Notes under the pieces: model-generated
Databases searched by the model: none
What the model was told of the DNA's origin: nothing
What the model saw: only the letters and a program-made list of their open reading frames with translations
Shown: one piece after another, positions 19,437-30,771 of the stretch
How positions within the stretch are numbered: the first letter of the stretch is position 1
How the letters are laid out: each line of letters starts with the position of its first letter
Source: Actinomycetes bacterium
GTDB lineage: Bacteria; Actinomycetota; Acidimicrobiia; Acidimicrobiales; RAAP-2
Direction: 5' to 3'
DNA length: 64,000 nucleotides
Assembly (NCBI GenBank): GCA_021778895.1
Contig: JAJYBR010000004.1
Location: forward strand, 62,001 to 126,000
Position numbers and translations under genes: made by a program

Positions 19437-20170
19437 GGAGCGATCGTAGAAGGCTCGTCCCCACCCGGGCCAACCGACTCCACGAGGCGCCGCACCTCGA
19501 GGGCGCTCAGCGAGCGCCACGCGCCCGGGGCCAGCGAAACGTCGTGGATCGGCCCGATCCGCGTGCGCACCAAGCGCTGGACCTCGTGGCCGACGGCCCC
19601 GCACATCCGGCGGACCTGCCGGTTGCGGCCCTCGTGGATGACGATGCGCAAGACGCCGGGGGCGACGCGGCTGACCTGGGCCGGGCTGGTCATGCCGTCT
19701 TCCAGCTCGACGCCCTCGCGCAGCCGGCGAATGGCAGCGGGCGCCGGGTCGCCGCTCACCTGCACCAGGTACTCCTTGGGCACGTGGCTGCTCGGGTGCG
19801 TGAGGAGGTGCGCGAGGCGTCCGTCGTTCGTCAACAGGAGCAGGCCCTCGGTCGCCCGGTCGAGCCGCCCGACGGGGAAGACCCGCACCGGGCTCGAGAT
19901 CAGGTCGAGCACCGTCTGGCGCCCCTGGGGGTCCATCGCGGTCGTGACCACGCCGACCGGCTTGTTGAGCAGCAAGTACACGGACTCCTGGTCCATCAAC
20001 ACGATGCGCCCGTCGACGCGCAGCTCCTCGCGGGTGCCGTCGACGCGGTCGCCGAGCACCGCGACGCGCGAGTCGATCGTGACGCGTCCCGCACTGATCA
20101 GGAGCTCACAGGCTCGACGCGAGCCATATCCGGCGCGCGCCAGGGCCCGCTGGACGCGCTCCTCGGCCAC
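19433..20170 (-). CDS. rluB: 23S rRNA pseudouridine synthase (RsuA/RluB family)
   Basis: 245 residues. An N-terminal S4 RNA-binding domain (about 3-60, RVQRALARAGYGSRRACELLI) is followed by the synthase domain with catalytic Asp in GRLDRATEGLLLLTND and the HEGRNRQVRRM motif. It probably makes pseudouridine 2605 in 23S rRNA, judging from the scpA-scpB-rluB gene order. The GTG overlaps the scpB stop by one base. Confidence 0.92.
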   Translation of the reverse strand: MAEERVQRALARAGYGSRRACELLISAGRVTIDSRVAVLGDRVDGTREELRVDGRIVLMDQESVYLLLNKPVGVVTTAMDPQGRQTVLDLISSPVRVFPVGRLDRATEGLLLLTNDGRLAHLLTHPSSHVPKEYLVQVSGDPAPAAIRRLREGVELEDGMTSPAQVSRVAPGVLRIVIHEGRNRQVRRMCGAVGHEVQRLVRTRIGPIHDVSLAPGAWRSLSALEVRRLVESVGPGGDEPSTIAP

Positions 20171-20742
20171 TACGACGCCCCGGGCAGGCCCTCGTCGGCG
20201 AGCTCGTCGGCCGCCGACAGGGGCACGAGGAACTGCTCGATCGGCGGCAGCTGGTCGAGCGAGGAGAGGCCCAGGCGGTCGAGGAAGTGGTCAGTCGTGC
20301 CGTAAAGGATCGACTGGCCCGGACCGGCCACGCGGCCGTGCTCCTCGATGTAGCCGCGCTGCTCGAGCAGGCGCGTCACGCCGTCGACGTTCACCCCGCG
20401 CAGGGCGGAGATCTGGGAGCGGCTGATGGGCTGGCGGTAGGCGATGATCGCCAGGGTCTCCAGGGCCGCCGAGCTGAGGCGGGTCGTGAGTCCCCGCGAG
20501 GCGAAGCGCGAGACCCACGGCGCCATCTCGGGGGCTGACGCCATCACCCAGCCGCTGGCCAGGTGGGTGAGGACGAAGCCGCGGCGCTCGCCCGCGTACT
20601 GGCGCGCCAGGTCCTCGAGGACCTCGAGGACCTCGGGGGCGTCGGCGCCTACGACGTCGGCCAGCTCCTCGGTGCTCACCGGCTCGATGGCCACGCACAC
20701 CAGGGCCTCCAGGCGCTGCTCGAGCGAGTCCTCATCCCTCAT
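20170..20742 (-). CDS. scpB: Segregation and condensation protein B
   Basis: A winged-helix kite protein of the SMC-ScpAB condensin. 190 residues with two winged-helix domains; ETLAIIAYRQPISRSQISALRGVN is the most conserved part. The ATG lies 11 nt inside the end of scpA. It works with ScpA and SMC in chromosome organisation. Confidence 0.94.
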   Translation of the reverse strand: MRDEDSLEQRLEALVCVAIEPVSTEELADVVGADAPEVLEVLEDLARQYAGERRGFVLTHLASGWVMASAPEMAPWVSRFASRGLTTRLSSAALETLAIIAYRQPISRSQISALRGVNVDGVTRLLEQRGYIEEHGRVAGPGQSILYGTTDHFLDRLGLSSLDQLPPIEQFLVPLSAADELADEGLPGAS

Positions 20743-21508
20743 AGACGTCGATCCCTCCCAGGTCCACGGTGCCCGTCCCCCCGATCCAGGTCACATCCAG
20801 GTCACCGAAGGTGTGCCCCTGACCGAGGTCGACGAGTCCCAACTTGCACAGCTCGAGCAGCGCCAGGAAGTGCACGATCAGCTCGATGCGTGTGCCCAGA
20901 CCCCGGGTGAGCTCCCGGAACGATTGGTGGGGCTGGCTGGGGAGCCGCTCGGCGAGCACCGCCACCGTCTCGGCGACGGTCACGGCGTCCACGGTGACGT
21001 GGTCGAGGGCCACCAGGATGCTGGGCTTCTCCTCCAGGGCGCGCAGGAACGCCCGGGCGAGGTCGGCGGGCCGCACCCCGGCCAGCAGGTCCGGGGGCTC
21101 GGCGACGAAGCCGTCGTCGAGGCCGCGCTGGCGGCGCACCGACTGGTCGGCGTGGGCCATCAGCCCGTAGAGGTGGTCGGCGGCCGACGCGTAGGTGCGC
21201 AGCTCCAGCAGGCGCGCCAGCAGCACGTCGCGCTCGTCCCAGCCGATGAGCTCCTCGTCGAGGTCGGGCTCGTCCGCGGTCGGCAGCAGCTGGCGGCTCT
21301 TCAGCTCGACGAGGATCGAGGCCAGGAGCAGGAACTCGGAGAGGTCGTTCGGGTCGATCACCGTGTCCGGGTCCAGCAGCTGGGCGACGAAGTCGTCGAC
21401 CACCGGGGCCAGGGGCACGTCCAGGATGTCGACCTCGTGTCGGGCGACGATCTGCACCAGCAAATCCAGGGGACCGCTGAACGACGGCGTCGTCACGACG
21501 TAAGTCAC
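20732..21508 (-). CDS. scpA: Segregation and condensation protein A
   Basis: The kleisin bridging the SMC heads. 258 residues. The N terminus FSGPLDLLVQIVARHEVDILDVPLA is the SMC-binding part, and the C-terminal helices form the winged helix. The GTG at 21508 follows a TAGTGT box by 6 nt, so a leaderless mRNA is predicted. It is divergent from trpS. Confidence 0.94.
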   Translation of the reverse strand: MTYVVTTPSFSGPLDLLVQIVARHEVDILDVPLAPVVDDFVAQLLDPDTVIDPNDLSEFLLLASILVELKSRQLLPTADEPDLDEELIGWDERDVLLARLLELRTYASAADHLYGLMAHADQSVRRQRGLDDGFVAEPPDLLAGVRPADLARAFLRALEEKPSILVALDHVTVDAVTVAETVAVLAERLPSQPHQSFRELTRGLGTRIELIVHFLALLELCKLGLVDLGQGHTFGDLDVTWIGGTGTVDLGGIDVYEG

Positions 21509-21514
21509 GGCGAA

Positions 21515-21552
21515 ACACTACCGGAGGTCGCCTCGGCGCACCTCTCTAGACT
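21515..21552. promoter_or_regulatory. Back-to-back leaderless promoters of scpA and trpS
   Basis: TAGTGT on the minus strand (21515-21520) ends 6 nt before the scpA GTG. TAGACT on the plus strand (21547-21552) ends 6 nt before the trpS ATG. The whole intergenic gap is 50 bp. Confidence 0.65.
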
Positions 21553-21558
21553 TGGCCG

Positions 21559-22536
21559 ATGCGCGTGTTCTCCGGCATCCAGCCCTCCGGCGACCTGCAC
21601 GTCGGCAACTACCTCGGCGCCCTCAAGCAGTTCGTTCGCGCCCAGTCGCCCGACGCCTTCTACTGCGTCGTCGACCTCCACGCCTTGACCCTGGAGGTCG
21701 AGCCCGTCACGCTGCGCGAGCGCACGACCGAGCTGGCCGCCGCGATGATCGCCTCGGGCCTCGATCCCGAGAACTGCACCCTGTTCGTGCAGAGCCACGT
21801 CCCCTACCACGCGCAGCTGTCCTGGCTCCTCGAGTGCGTCGCCGGCTTCGGCGAGCTCACGCGGATGACGCAGTTCAAGGAGAAGTCGGACCGCGCCCAC
21901 GGCGTGCGGGCGGGCCTGCTCACCTATCCCGTCCTGATGGCGGCCGACATCTTGCTCTACGACACCGAAGAAGTGCCTGTCGGCGACGACCAGCGCCAGC
22001 ACCTCGAGCTGGCCCGCAACCTGGCCGAGCGCTTCAACAACCGCTACGGGGACACCTTCGTCGTCCCCCGCACGGTGACGCCGCCTTCAGCCGCCCGGGT
22101 GATGGATCTCCAGCAGCCCACGCGCAAGATGTCCAAGTCCGTCGCCAGCGAGCTCGGCACGATCTACCTGCTGGACTCCCCCGACGCCATCGCGCGCAAG
22201 ATCGCCAAGGCCGTCACCGACACCGACGGCGAGATGGCCTTCGACTGGGAGCGCAAGCCCGGCCTGGCCAACCTGCTCGAGATGTTCGCCGGGTTCACCG
22301 ACGAGGACCCCCGGGCCATCGCCGCGCGCTACCAGCGCTACGGGGACCTGAAGCGCGACCTGGCCGAGGCCATGGTCGAGGCGCTGAGCCCCATCGCCGA
22401 GCGCTACCGCGCCCTGCGCGAGGATCCGGCGCACCTGGCGGGTCTGCTGGCGACTGGTGCGACGCGGGCGTCGGCGGTGGCCGCGGCCACCTACCAGCGC
22501 GCGGCCGACGCGATCGGGCTCACCCGACCCCTCTGA
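21559..22536 (+). CDS. trpS: Tryptophanyl-tRNA synthetase
   Basis: Charges tRNA-Trp. 325 residues, a class I synthetase. The HIGH-like motif is GDLHVGNYLGA near residues 11-21 and the KMSKS loop is in TRKMSKSVASE. The ATG follows TAGACT by 6 nt. It is convergent with the site-2 protease gene, and the stops of both lie in one hairpin. Confidence 0.96.
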   Translation: MRVFSGIQPSGDLHVGNYLGALKQFVRAQSPDAFYCVVDLHALTLEVEPVTLRERTTELAAAMIASGLDPENCTLFVQSHVPYHAQLSWLLECVAGFGELTRMTQFKEKSDRAHGVRAGLLTYPVLMAADILLYDTEEVPVGDDQRQHLELARNLAERFNNRYGDTFVVPRTVTPPSAARVMDLQQPTRKMSKSVASELGTIYLLDSPDAIARKIAKAVTDTDGEMAFDWERKPGLANLLEMFAGFTDEDPRAIAARYQRYGDLKRDLAEAMVEALSPIAERYRALREDPAHLAGLLATGATRASAVAAATYQRAADAIGLTRPL

Positions 22537-22549
22537 GCACCCACTCAGA
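22532..22549. terminator. Hairpin spanning the trpS and M50 protease stop codons
   Basis: TCTGAG (22532-22537) pairs with CTCAGA (22544-22549). The trpS stop (22534-22536) and the protease stop (22545-22547, minus strand) are both in the stem. Confidence 0.4.
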
Positions 22550-23165
22550 ACAGCAGGTGCAGCCACCAGTTCTGCAGGTCGACCAGCGCGTTCGTCCCGA
22601 TGTGGAAGACGAAGGAGTCGAGCAGGATCAGGACGATGACGATCGGCAGCGCCCGGGCCCGCAGGCGGTAGTAGTTGGGCAGATGGCGACGCGGGACGAA
22701 CTGCTCGATGATCGCCGAGCCGTCCAGGGGCGGGATCGGCAGCAGGTTGAAGACGGCGAGGATCAGGTTGACGAGTCCCAGGTACTCGCCGAGGTCGAAC
22801 TGCCACACCTGCTGGGTGACGTGGATGGCGAGCTCGCAGAGTCCCCACCCGATCGCCGACAGCACGATATTCATGGCCGGGCCGGCCAACGAGACGTAGA
22901 GCGTGTCGCGGCGCGGGTTGCGCAGGCGCGAGACGTTCACCGGCACGGGCTTGGCGTACCCGAAGGCCGGCAACCCCGTGATGATGAGCAAGAACGGCAG
23001 CAGCACGGTGCCGAAGGGGTCGATGTGGCGCAGCGGGTTGAGAGTCAGGCGGTGGTTGTCCTTGGCCGTGGGATCGCCGAAGAAGTTCGCGACGTACCCG
23101 TGGCTCACCTCGTGCAGCGTGATCGAGGGGATCACGGCGATGAGGAAGTACAGGTAGGACGACAC
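22545..23165 (-). CDS. Site-2 protease family (M50) membrane metalloprotease
   Basis: 206 residues with about six hydrophobic segments. The zinc site is H18-E-V-S-H22 in the first half, with the third ligand Asp148 in NLLPIPPLDGS. This matches compact S2P-like proteases (YwhC/Rip3-like without extra domains). Substrates are probably membrane-anchored regulators, but none is identified here. The GTG at 23165 has AGGAG five bases upstream, inside the xerD 3' end. Confidence 0.87.
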   Translation of the reverse strand: MSSYLYFLIAVIPSITLHEVSHGYVANFFGDPTAKDNHRLTLNPLRHIDPFGTVLLPFLLIITGLPAFGYAKPVPVNVSRLRNPRRDTLYVSLAGPAMNIVLSAIGWGLCELAIHVTQQVWQFDLGEYLGLVNLILAVFNLLPIPPLDGSAIIEQFVPRRHLPNYYRLRARALPIVIVLILLDSFVFHIGTNALVDLQNWWLHLLF

Positions 23166-23166
23166 G

Positions 23167-24049
23167 CTACTCCTGGGCTCTGGGGTGGGCGCGAGCGTAC
23201 ACGTCGCGCAGCGACCGGTTGGACACGGCCGTGTAGATCTGCGTCGTCGCAACGCTCGCGTGGCCCAGGAGCTCCTGGACGACGCGGATGTCGGCCCCGT
23301 GCTCGAGCATGTGCGTGGCACAGCTGTGGCGCAGCACGTGCGCGCTCACGGTGTGTCGCGGGATCCCCGCCACCAGCGCGCGCCGCGCGATCACCACGTC
23401 GACACCCTGGCGGGTCAGCGGCCCGCCCCGGCTGTTGAGCAAGAGATGCGTCTCGCGCGTCGAGCGGGCGAGTTCCGATCGGCCGCCCGGGGCGAGATAG
23501 TGGTCGAGCGCCGTGGCGAGCGCGGCGCCGAGCGGCACCAGACGCTGGCGATCCCCCTTGCCGATCACCGTGATGAGGCGCTCGGCCCGGTCGAGGTCCT
23601 CCAGGCGCACGCCGACCGCCTCGGAGACCCGGCACCCGGTGCCGTAGAGCAGCTCGAGCAGGACCCGGTCGCGCCGGTCCCGCGGGGTCGCGTCGGGCAC
23701 CGCGTCGATGAGGCGGGCGACCTCGGCCTCGCCGAGCGGCTTGGGCAGTGAGGCGGCCCGGCGCAGGCCGCGCAGGTAGTCGGTCGGGTCGCTCGCCAGC
23801 ACCCGCTCGGCCACGAGGAACCCGAACCAGCCGCGCAGCGAGGCGATCGCCCGGGCGACCGAGGCCGGCGCGCGGGTCGCGCGCAGGGTCGCGACGTAGT
23901 TCGTCAGGTCCTCCGCGGTGACGTCCTCGATCCCCCGCGGGGCCACGTGGGCCAGGAACTGCTCCAGGTCGCGCCGGTAGGCCGCGACGGTGGCCCGGCT
24001 CCGGCCCCGCTCCACGGTCAGCCAGACGACGTACTCCTCGAGGGCGCCC

Positions 24050-24057
<8 letters not shown>
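23167..24057 (-). CDS. xerD: Site-specific tyrosine recombinase XerD
   Basis: Resolves chromosome dimers at dif together with a XerC partner. 296 residues. The SAM-like core-binding domain covers about 1-90, and the catalytic set Arg143, Lys168, His240, Arg243, His266 and Tyr275 is complete. The ATG overlaps the end of the Nudix gene by 8 nt. Its place between pyrG-Nudix and the scp genes is the usual chromosomal location, so it is not an element integrase. Confidence 0.93.
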
Positions 24058-26268
<2,211 letters not shown>

Positions 26269-26270
26269 TC

Positions 26271-26276
26271 AGTTTA
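26271..26276 (-). promoter_or_regulatory. -10 box (TAAACT) for pyrG
   Basis: TAAACT on the minus strand ends 8 nt before the GTG at 26262, in the 43-bp gap to recN. Confidence 0.45.
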
Positions 26277-26305
26277 GCGGTGGCTCCACCCTGGCCCGAC
26301 CACCC

Positions 26306-27886
26306 TCAGGCACCACTCAGCAACCGGCGGGCCAGAGCCCGGGACTCGCTCGGTGCCCCGGATCCCGCCAGCATCCGGGCGATCTCCTCGACGCGCTCCT
26401 CACCTTCGACCGCCCGGACCGTGGTCACCGCCCGACCGTTCCGGGTCTCCTTTTCGACGACGAAGTGGCGCTGGGCCCGCACGGCGACCGATGCCAGGTG
26501 GGTCACGACCAGCACCTGGCGCCCCTCGGCGACCTGGGCCAGGCACTCGCCGATCTGCTCGGCGACGGCCCCTCCCAGCCCCGCGTCGATCTCGTCGAAC
26601 ACCGCGACGGCGTCCTCGGTACCCGACACCAGGGCCACCGCGAGCAGCAGGCGGCTGAGCTCTCCCCCGCTGGCGATGTCCTCGACGGGACCTTCTGCTC
26701 GGCCCGGGTTCGTGCGCACGAGCAGTCGCACGCCGGAGCCGTCGTCGCCGTCGATCTCGACGCGCACGGTCCCACCGGCCAGGGCGACGCGGGCCAGCTG
26801 CGCGGTGACCGCCGCGGCCAAGCGCGCCCCAGCGTCCTCGCGCAGCTCCCGCACCCGCGCGCTGGCCTGCCGTTCGGCTTCCGACGCGGCAGCCAGTGCG
26901 GCGTCGAGGGTCTCCAGGTCGTCTTCGGCGGCCCCCAGGCGCTCGAGGTCGGCGGCCAGCCGCTCACGGGTCTCGAGGGCTGCACCCAGCGAGCCCCCGT
27001 AGCGCCGAGCGACCCGACTCAGGGTGCCGACCCGCTCCTCGAGCTCGGCGGCCTGCGCCTCGTCCAGGTCCTCGGCGTCGAGCAGCGCCCGTAGTTCGTG
27101 GCCGGCGTCGCGGGCCATCTCCAGCGCGGCGCGCAGCTGGGTCGACAGCTGCGAGGACTCACCGGCACCCTCGACGAGCGCGGCGATCCGCGCGATCTCG
27201 CCCAGCGCGGTCATCTCGCGGTCTCCGTCGAGGCGCTCGACGGCCTCGAGCAGGGCGCTGCGCCGCGCGGCGCGGCGTTGCCAGCGCTCCAGGGTGCCCA
27301 AGGCCTGGTCGAGCTCGTCGGGAGCCGTCAGGTCGGCCGCGCGCAGCTCGGCCAGCTCGAACTCGGCCAGGGCCCGCGCCCGGGTGCGCTCCTCGCGATC
27401 GCCACCGAGGTCGCTGCGCCGGCGGCGCAGGTCGCGCTGACGTGCGCGCAGCTCCTCGAGCTCGCTCGTGTCGACGCCCCCGAAGTTGTCGATCAGGGCG
27501 AGCACCGACGCCGCACTGCGCAGGCGCAGCGAGGACCGCTGTCCGTAGATCTCGACCAGGGAGTCGGCGACGCGGCGCAGACCCTCCGCACTCGTCACCT
27601 GACCGTCGAGCACGCTGCGCAGGCGCCCGGTTCCCGTCAGTTCGCGAGCGAGCACGCGCTCCTCTCCTCGCGCGTCCTGCCACACCGTGGCCACGCGGAG
27701 ATCGTCTCCCACCTCGCCGACGGGTGACTCGCCGCCCAGGCACAGCGTCAGCGCCCCGACGAGCAGCGTCTTTCCCGCCCCGGTCTCGCCGGTCACGACG
27801 TTGAGTCCGGAGGCGAACTCGAGCGCCGCCTCGTCGATCAGCGCCAGTCCTTGGGCGTGCAGCTCGAGGAGCTGCACCTTAGGCAT
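26306..27886 (-). CDS. recN: DNA repair protein RecN
   Basis: An SMC-like ATPase of double-strand break repair. 526 residues. Walker A GETGAGKT lies near residue 35, a long central coiled coil (about 150-370, rich in Arg, Glu and Ala) follows, and the C-terminal head carries the signature SGGELSRLLLA and Walker B AVFDEIDAGLGG. The ATG overlaps the nadK end by 8 nt. The nadK-recN pair is common in actinobacteria. Confidence 0.94.
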   Translation of the reverse strand: MPKVQLLELHAQGLALIDEAALEFASGLNVVTGETGAGKTLLVGALTLCLGGESPVGEVGDDLRVATVWQDARGEERVLARELTGTGRLRSVLDGQVTSAEGLRRVADSLVEIYGQRSSLRLRSAASVLALIDNFGGVDTSELEELRARQRDLRRRRSDLGGDREERTRARALAEFELAELRAADLTAPDELDQALGTLERWQRRAARRSALLEAVERLDGDREMTALGEIARIAALVEGAGESSQLSTQLRAALEMARDAGHELRALLDAEDLDEAQAAELEERVGTLSRVARRYGGSLGAALETRERLAADLERLGAAEDDLETLDAALAAASEAERQASARVRELREDAGARLAAAVTAQLARVALAGGTVRVEIDGDDGSGVRLLVRTNPGRAEGPVEDIASGGELSRLLLAVALVSGTEDAVAVFDEIDAGLGGAVAEQIGECLAQVAEGRQVLVVTHLASVAVRAQRHFVVEKETRNGRAVTTVRAVEGEERVEEIARMLAGSGAPSESRALARRLLSGA

Positions 27887-28694
27887 GGCCCTCGCGCAGC
27901 CCCTCCCGCAGGCGGTCACCCAGTCGGTACCGGTGTGAGTCCTCGACCCGGACGGGCTCGGCACTCGGGCGCACCAGGACGGACTCCCCCGCCGCGAGCG
28001 ACCCGATGGATCGCCCGTCGGCTACGACCACCGCACCGCGACTCTGGGAGACGAGCCGGATCGTGCGCTGCCCACTCACCACGATCGAGCGGTCGATCGT
28101 GAAGTGCGGGGCGATCGGCGTGAGCACCATCACGCTGAGCTCGCGGTCGACGACCGGACCGCCGGCCGAGAAGTTGTATCCCGTCGACCCGGTCGGCGAG
28201 GCGACCAGTACCCCGTCAGCCGAGTACGTCAGGAACTCCTCGTCATCGACGTAGCAGCGCACGCGCACCATGTGGCCGACCGAGGCGCGCTCGACCACCA
28301 CCTCATTGAGGGCGAACTGACCGGCCCCGTCGTTGGGCAAGACGATCTCCAGGGCCAGGCGCTCCACCGTCGAGGGCGCCACGAGCGCCCGCCGCACGTC
28401 GTCGAGGACCTCGGAGGAGGGCACGGACAGCAGGAATCCCAGGCGTCCCAGGTTCACGGCCAGGATGCGCGCGCCGTGGGCGTGGGCCAGGCGCGCCGAC
28501 TTGAGGAACGTGCCGTCGCCCCCGAGGCTCACGACGAGGGTGGTCGCGTCGATCGGTGGAGCGAGCTCGACGTCGTCGTCGAGGAGCCGCACCGCAGTCG
28601 TGTAGCCCTCGTGGCGAAGCTGGCGCGATACCTCGTCCGCCAGCACGATCGCGTCGGACCGGTTCTTGAAAGTCGTGAAGACAAGGTCCGCCAC
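27879..28694 (-). CDS. nadK: NAD kinase
   Basis: Phosphorylates NAD to NADP. 271 residues. The GGDG motif lies in VVSLGGDGTFLKSA, and the SPTGSTGYNFSAGGP loop contacts NAD. The GTG at 28694 is chosen over an ATG at 28712 because GAGGAGG is four bases upstream and the upstream ATG would overlap the TACCAT -10 box. Confidence 0.93.
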   Translation of the reverse strand: MADLVFTTFKNRSDAIVLADEVSRQLRHEGYTTAVRLLDDDVELAPPIDATTLVVSLGGDGTFLKSARLAHAHGARILAVNLGRLGFLLSVPSSEVLDDVRRALVAPSTVERLALEIVLPNDGAGQFALNEVVVERASVGHMVRVRCYVDDEEFLTYSADGVLVASPTGSTGYNFSAGGPVVDRELSVMVLTPIAPHFTIDRSIVVSGQRTIRLVSQSRGAVVVADGRSIGSLAAGESVLVRPSAEPVRVEDSHRYRLGDRLREGLREGHA

Positions 28695-28710
28695 GGTCCT
28701 CCTCGGCACC

Positions 28711-28716
28711 ATGGTA
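28711..28716 (-). promoter_or_regulatory. -10 box (TACCAT) for nadK
   Basis: TACCAT on the minus strand is 16 nt upstream of the nadK GTG, leaving room for the GAGGAGG site. This gene is leadered, unlike many neighbours. Confidence 0.4.
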
Positions 28717-28790
28717 GACAACCGGCGCCAGGAGCCCCGTCACTGGCCTACCGGTGACGCAGGTCCCGTATCTGTCGAGGTCGCCGTGCC

Positions 28791-28796
28791 TATCAT
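28791..28796 (+). promoter_or_regulatory. -10 box (TATCAT) for the TetR gene
   Basis: TATCAT ends 6 nt before the GTG at 28803, predicting a leaderless transcript. Confidence 0.55.
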
Positions 28797-28802
28797 CGGC
28801 GC

Positions 28803-29405
28803 GTGCCGACCGGTGGCCGTGCTCCCACACCTCCCTCGCGCCGTCGAGACGCGAGTCGCAACCACCAGGCGATCCTGGCGGCGGCCCGCCGCCTCTACGC
28901 CGAACAACCGAGTGCCCCGCTCTACGAAGTGGCTCACCTGGCCGGCCTCGGCCAGGCAACTCTCTACCGCCACTTCCCCGATCGGCCCACACTCATCGGC
29001 GCCTTGGCCACCGAGGCACTGGACGATCTGATGTCGCGTCTCCTCGAGAGCACCGCTCCCCCGCTCTCGACAGCCCAGCAGCTCGCCCTCGTCGCGCAGG
29101 CCCTCGCCGCCTCTCCTCCACTCGTCGAGACGCTGCGCGGCGAGCTCGCTCCGTCCACGGCGAACCCTGACGACGTGTCCTTGCGGGTGGTGCCCCGCTT
29201 GCGCAATGCCCTGTCCCGCCGGAGCACTCGGGAGATCGGGACGCCAGACCCAGATCTCACCACCGGCGAAGACGTCGACATCGTGCTGGCGATGCTCTGC
29301 GGTGCCTTCGACGCGGCGGGTGCGGATGGGTTGGCGCGCGAGCAGATCGCCCGTCGCGCCGTCGAGATCCTCGCCGGGACGGTCCTCGTCGACGCACCCG
29401 TCTGA
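28803..29405 (+). CDS. TetR family transcriptional regulator
   Basis: 200 residues. The N-terminal helix-turn-helix is at about 20-65 (AILAAARRLYAEQP, then YEVAHLAGLGQATLYRHFPDRPTLIGAL). The C-terminal ligand domain is variable and gives no ligand. It is divergent from nadK and convergent with the thiamine-linked kinase-like gene. The GTG follows a TATCAT box by 6 nt. The target is unknown. Confidence 0.85.
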   Translation: MPTGGRAPTPPSRRRDASRNHQAILAAARRLYAEQPSAPLYEVAHLAGLGQATLYRHFPDRPTLIGALATEALDDLMSRLLESTAPPLSTAQQLALVAQALAASPPLVETLRGELAPSTANPDDVSLRVVPRLRNALSRRSTREIGTPDPDLTTGEDVDIVLAMLCGAFDAAGADGLAREQIARRAVEILAGTVLVDAPV

Positions 29406-29568
29406 ACCCTCCACCGGCGCCAAAGCGCGATCCCCGTCGGATGCACTCGTGCGGCTTCAACGAGTACCGGTCGTGCAAGAACGGGGCGGCACTGGATGAC
29501 AACCGCTCTCGCGTCGATCCGATACAGCACCCCCCCCCAGCGGGAGGGTTCACCATTTCTGCTGATGC

Positions 29569-29619
29569 ACCCCGGGCGGAAAGCTGGCACGCCAGACAGA
29601 CGACGACACCGCCCGGGGT
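29569..29619. terminator. Branched hairpin between tetR and the phosphotransferase gene
   Basis: An 11-bp perfect stem, ACCCCGGGCGG (29569-29579) with CCGCCCGGGGT (29609-29619), encloses a small CTGG/CCAG hairpin (29584-29595). It is the best terminator candidate for both convergent genes. The rest of 29406-29646 shows no convincing gene. Confidence 0.5.
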
Positions 29620-29646
29620 CGCCGCCGTCTTGCGGGAGACCCAGGC

Positions 29647-30771
29647 CTAGCCCGACTCGCGGATGCGCGCGAGCAGATCGCGGCCGACGGGTGTCGAGAA
29701 GAAGGCCACGTGTCCCAGGAGATAGCCGCGGTAGGCGAGGTCGCGGTTGGTCGCGTCACTGAGCACATCACCGAAGTACTCGACCTCCGAGAGCGCGAAC
29801 TCCACGTGCGCGACGGGCAGTATGGCGGCAAGAGCCCACCGGTCCTCCACGCTCAAAGGGATCACCTCGTGGTAGCCAGCGAGCAGCGCGTCCAGGCTCG
29901 CCAGGTCAGCCCGCACCTCGCCTTGCCCGCCCACGTCGAGCCAGTCGACGACAGCGCGCTCGATGGCAATGGCCACGTCGTGGAGCGCGAAGGTCCGGTT
30001 GGCCAGTCCCAGGTCGAACACGCTGACGACCTGCCCGTTCGAGGGATCCCAGGTCAGGTTGGAGGGATGCCAGTCCCCGTGCGTCCACTGGCGGGTGAGT
30101 GCGTGCGTGGCCGCGAACGCCTCGGCCAGTGGCTCGACCAGCACGTCTCGCAGGTCATCACGGTGCCCGTAGGGCGCGAGGGCCCGCTCGAGCCCCGGAC
30201 GGGTGGCCAGACGTCGAGTCCAGGCGCGCTCGGGATCGGCGGCACTCACGAGGTCCACGTCGTCAAGCAGGACATCGGGTGCACTGGCGGGCTCGCCAAA
30301 GGAGGCTGCCGCCCGGTGGAAGCGCGCCAGGGCGGCCCCGGCTCGTCGAGCATGCTCGGGCTTCCGGTAGGGAAACCACGAGGGCACGTCGCGGTAGAGG
30401 TCCTCGCCGCTCGCCAGCTCGAAGACCTCGTAGTGGTACGGGCCCACACTGGCCACGCTGCGGCCGTCAGGCCCGCGGAGACATCGGGGTGTGCTGACTC
30501 CGTGCGCGCGGAGGTGATCCCCGAAGCGGTGCTCGAGGTCCAGGCGCGCCGCCGAGCGCACCAACTCGTAGTGGCGCTTGACGATGAGTTGTTGACCACC
30601 GGCGAGCACCCGGCTCGCGGCCGACATCGGGCGCGGACTGTGCCACAGCACGCGCAGGGGATCGGCCGCGAGCCCGAGCTCGGTCAGGGGGGCGACCAGC
30701 TCGTCTTCGACCAGAGGAGCCCAGTCGGGTGATGCGACCTCGAGACCCATGCCGTGGACGCGGTGGCTCAC
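29647..30771 (-). CDS. APH/choline-kinase-fold phosphotransferase, TPP-riboswitch operon
   Basis: 374 residues with the small-molecule kinase fold. The catalytic loop HGDWHPSN and the metal-binding FDLGL are present, so the enzyme should be active. It resembles homoserine kinase II / aminoglycoside phosphotransferases, which are broad families. The GTG at 30771 overlaps the permease stop as GTGA, so it is co-translated with a TPP-riboswitch-controlled transporter. From that context it may phosphorylate a thiamine precursor or thiamine itself (inference). An ATG at 30750 is an alternative start. Confidence 0.78.
   Translation of the reverse strand: MSHRVHGMGLEVASPDWAPLVEDELVAPLTELGLAADPLRVLWHSPRPMSAASRVLAGGQQLIVKRHYELVRSAARLDLEHRFGDHLRAHGVSTPRCLRGPDGRSVASVGPYHYEVFELASGEDLYRDVPSWFPYRKPEHARRAGAALARFHRAAASFGEPASAPDVLLDDVDLVSAADPERAWTRRLATRPGLERALAPYGHRDDLRDVLVEPLAEAFAATHALTRQWTHGDWHPSNLTWDPSNGQVVSVFDLGLANRTFALHDVAIAIERAVVDWLDVGGQGEVRADLASLDALLAGYHEVIPLSVEDRWALAAILPVAHVEFALSEVEYFGDVLSDATNRDLAYRGYLLGHVAFFSTPVGRDLLARIRESG

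Noticed and set aside
29441-29650. Frame of 69 codons between tetR and the phosphotransferase gene
   Set aside because: No start signal, and it overlaps the branched terminator hairpin.
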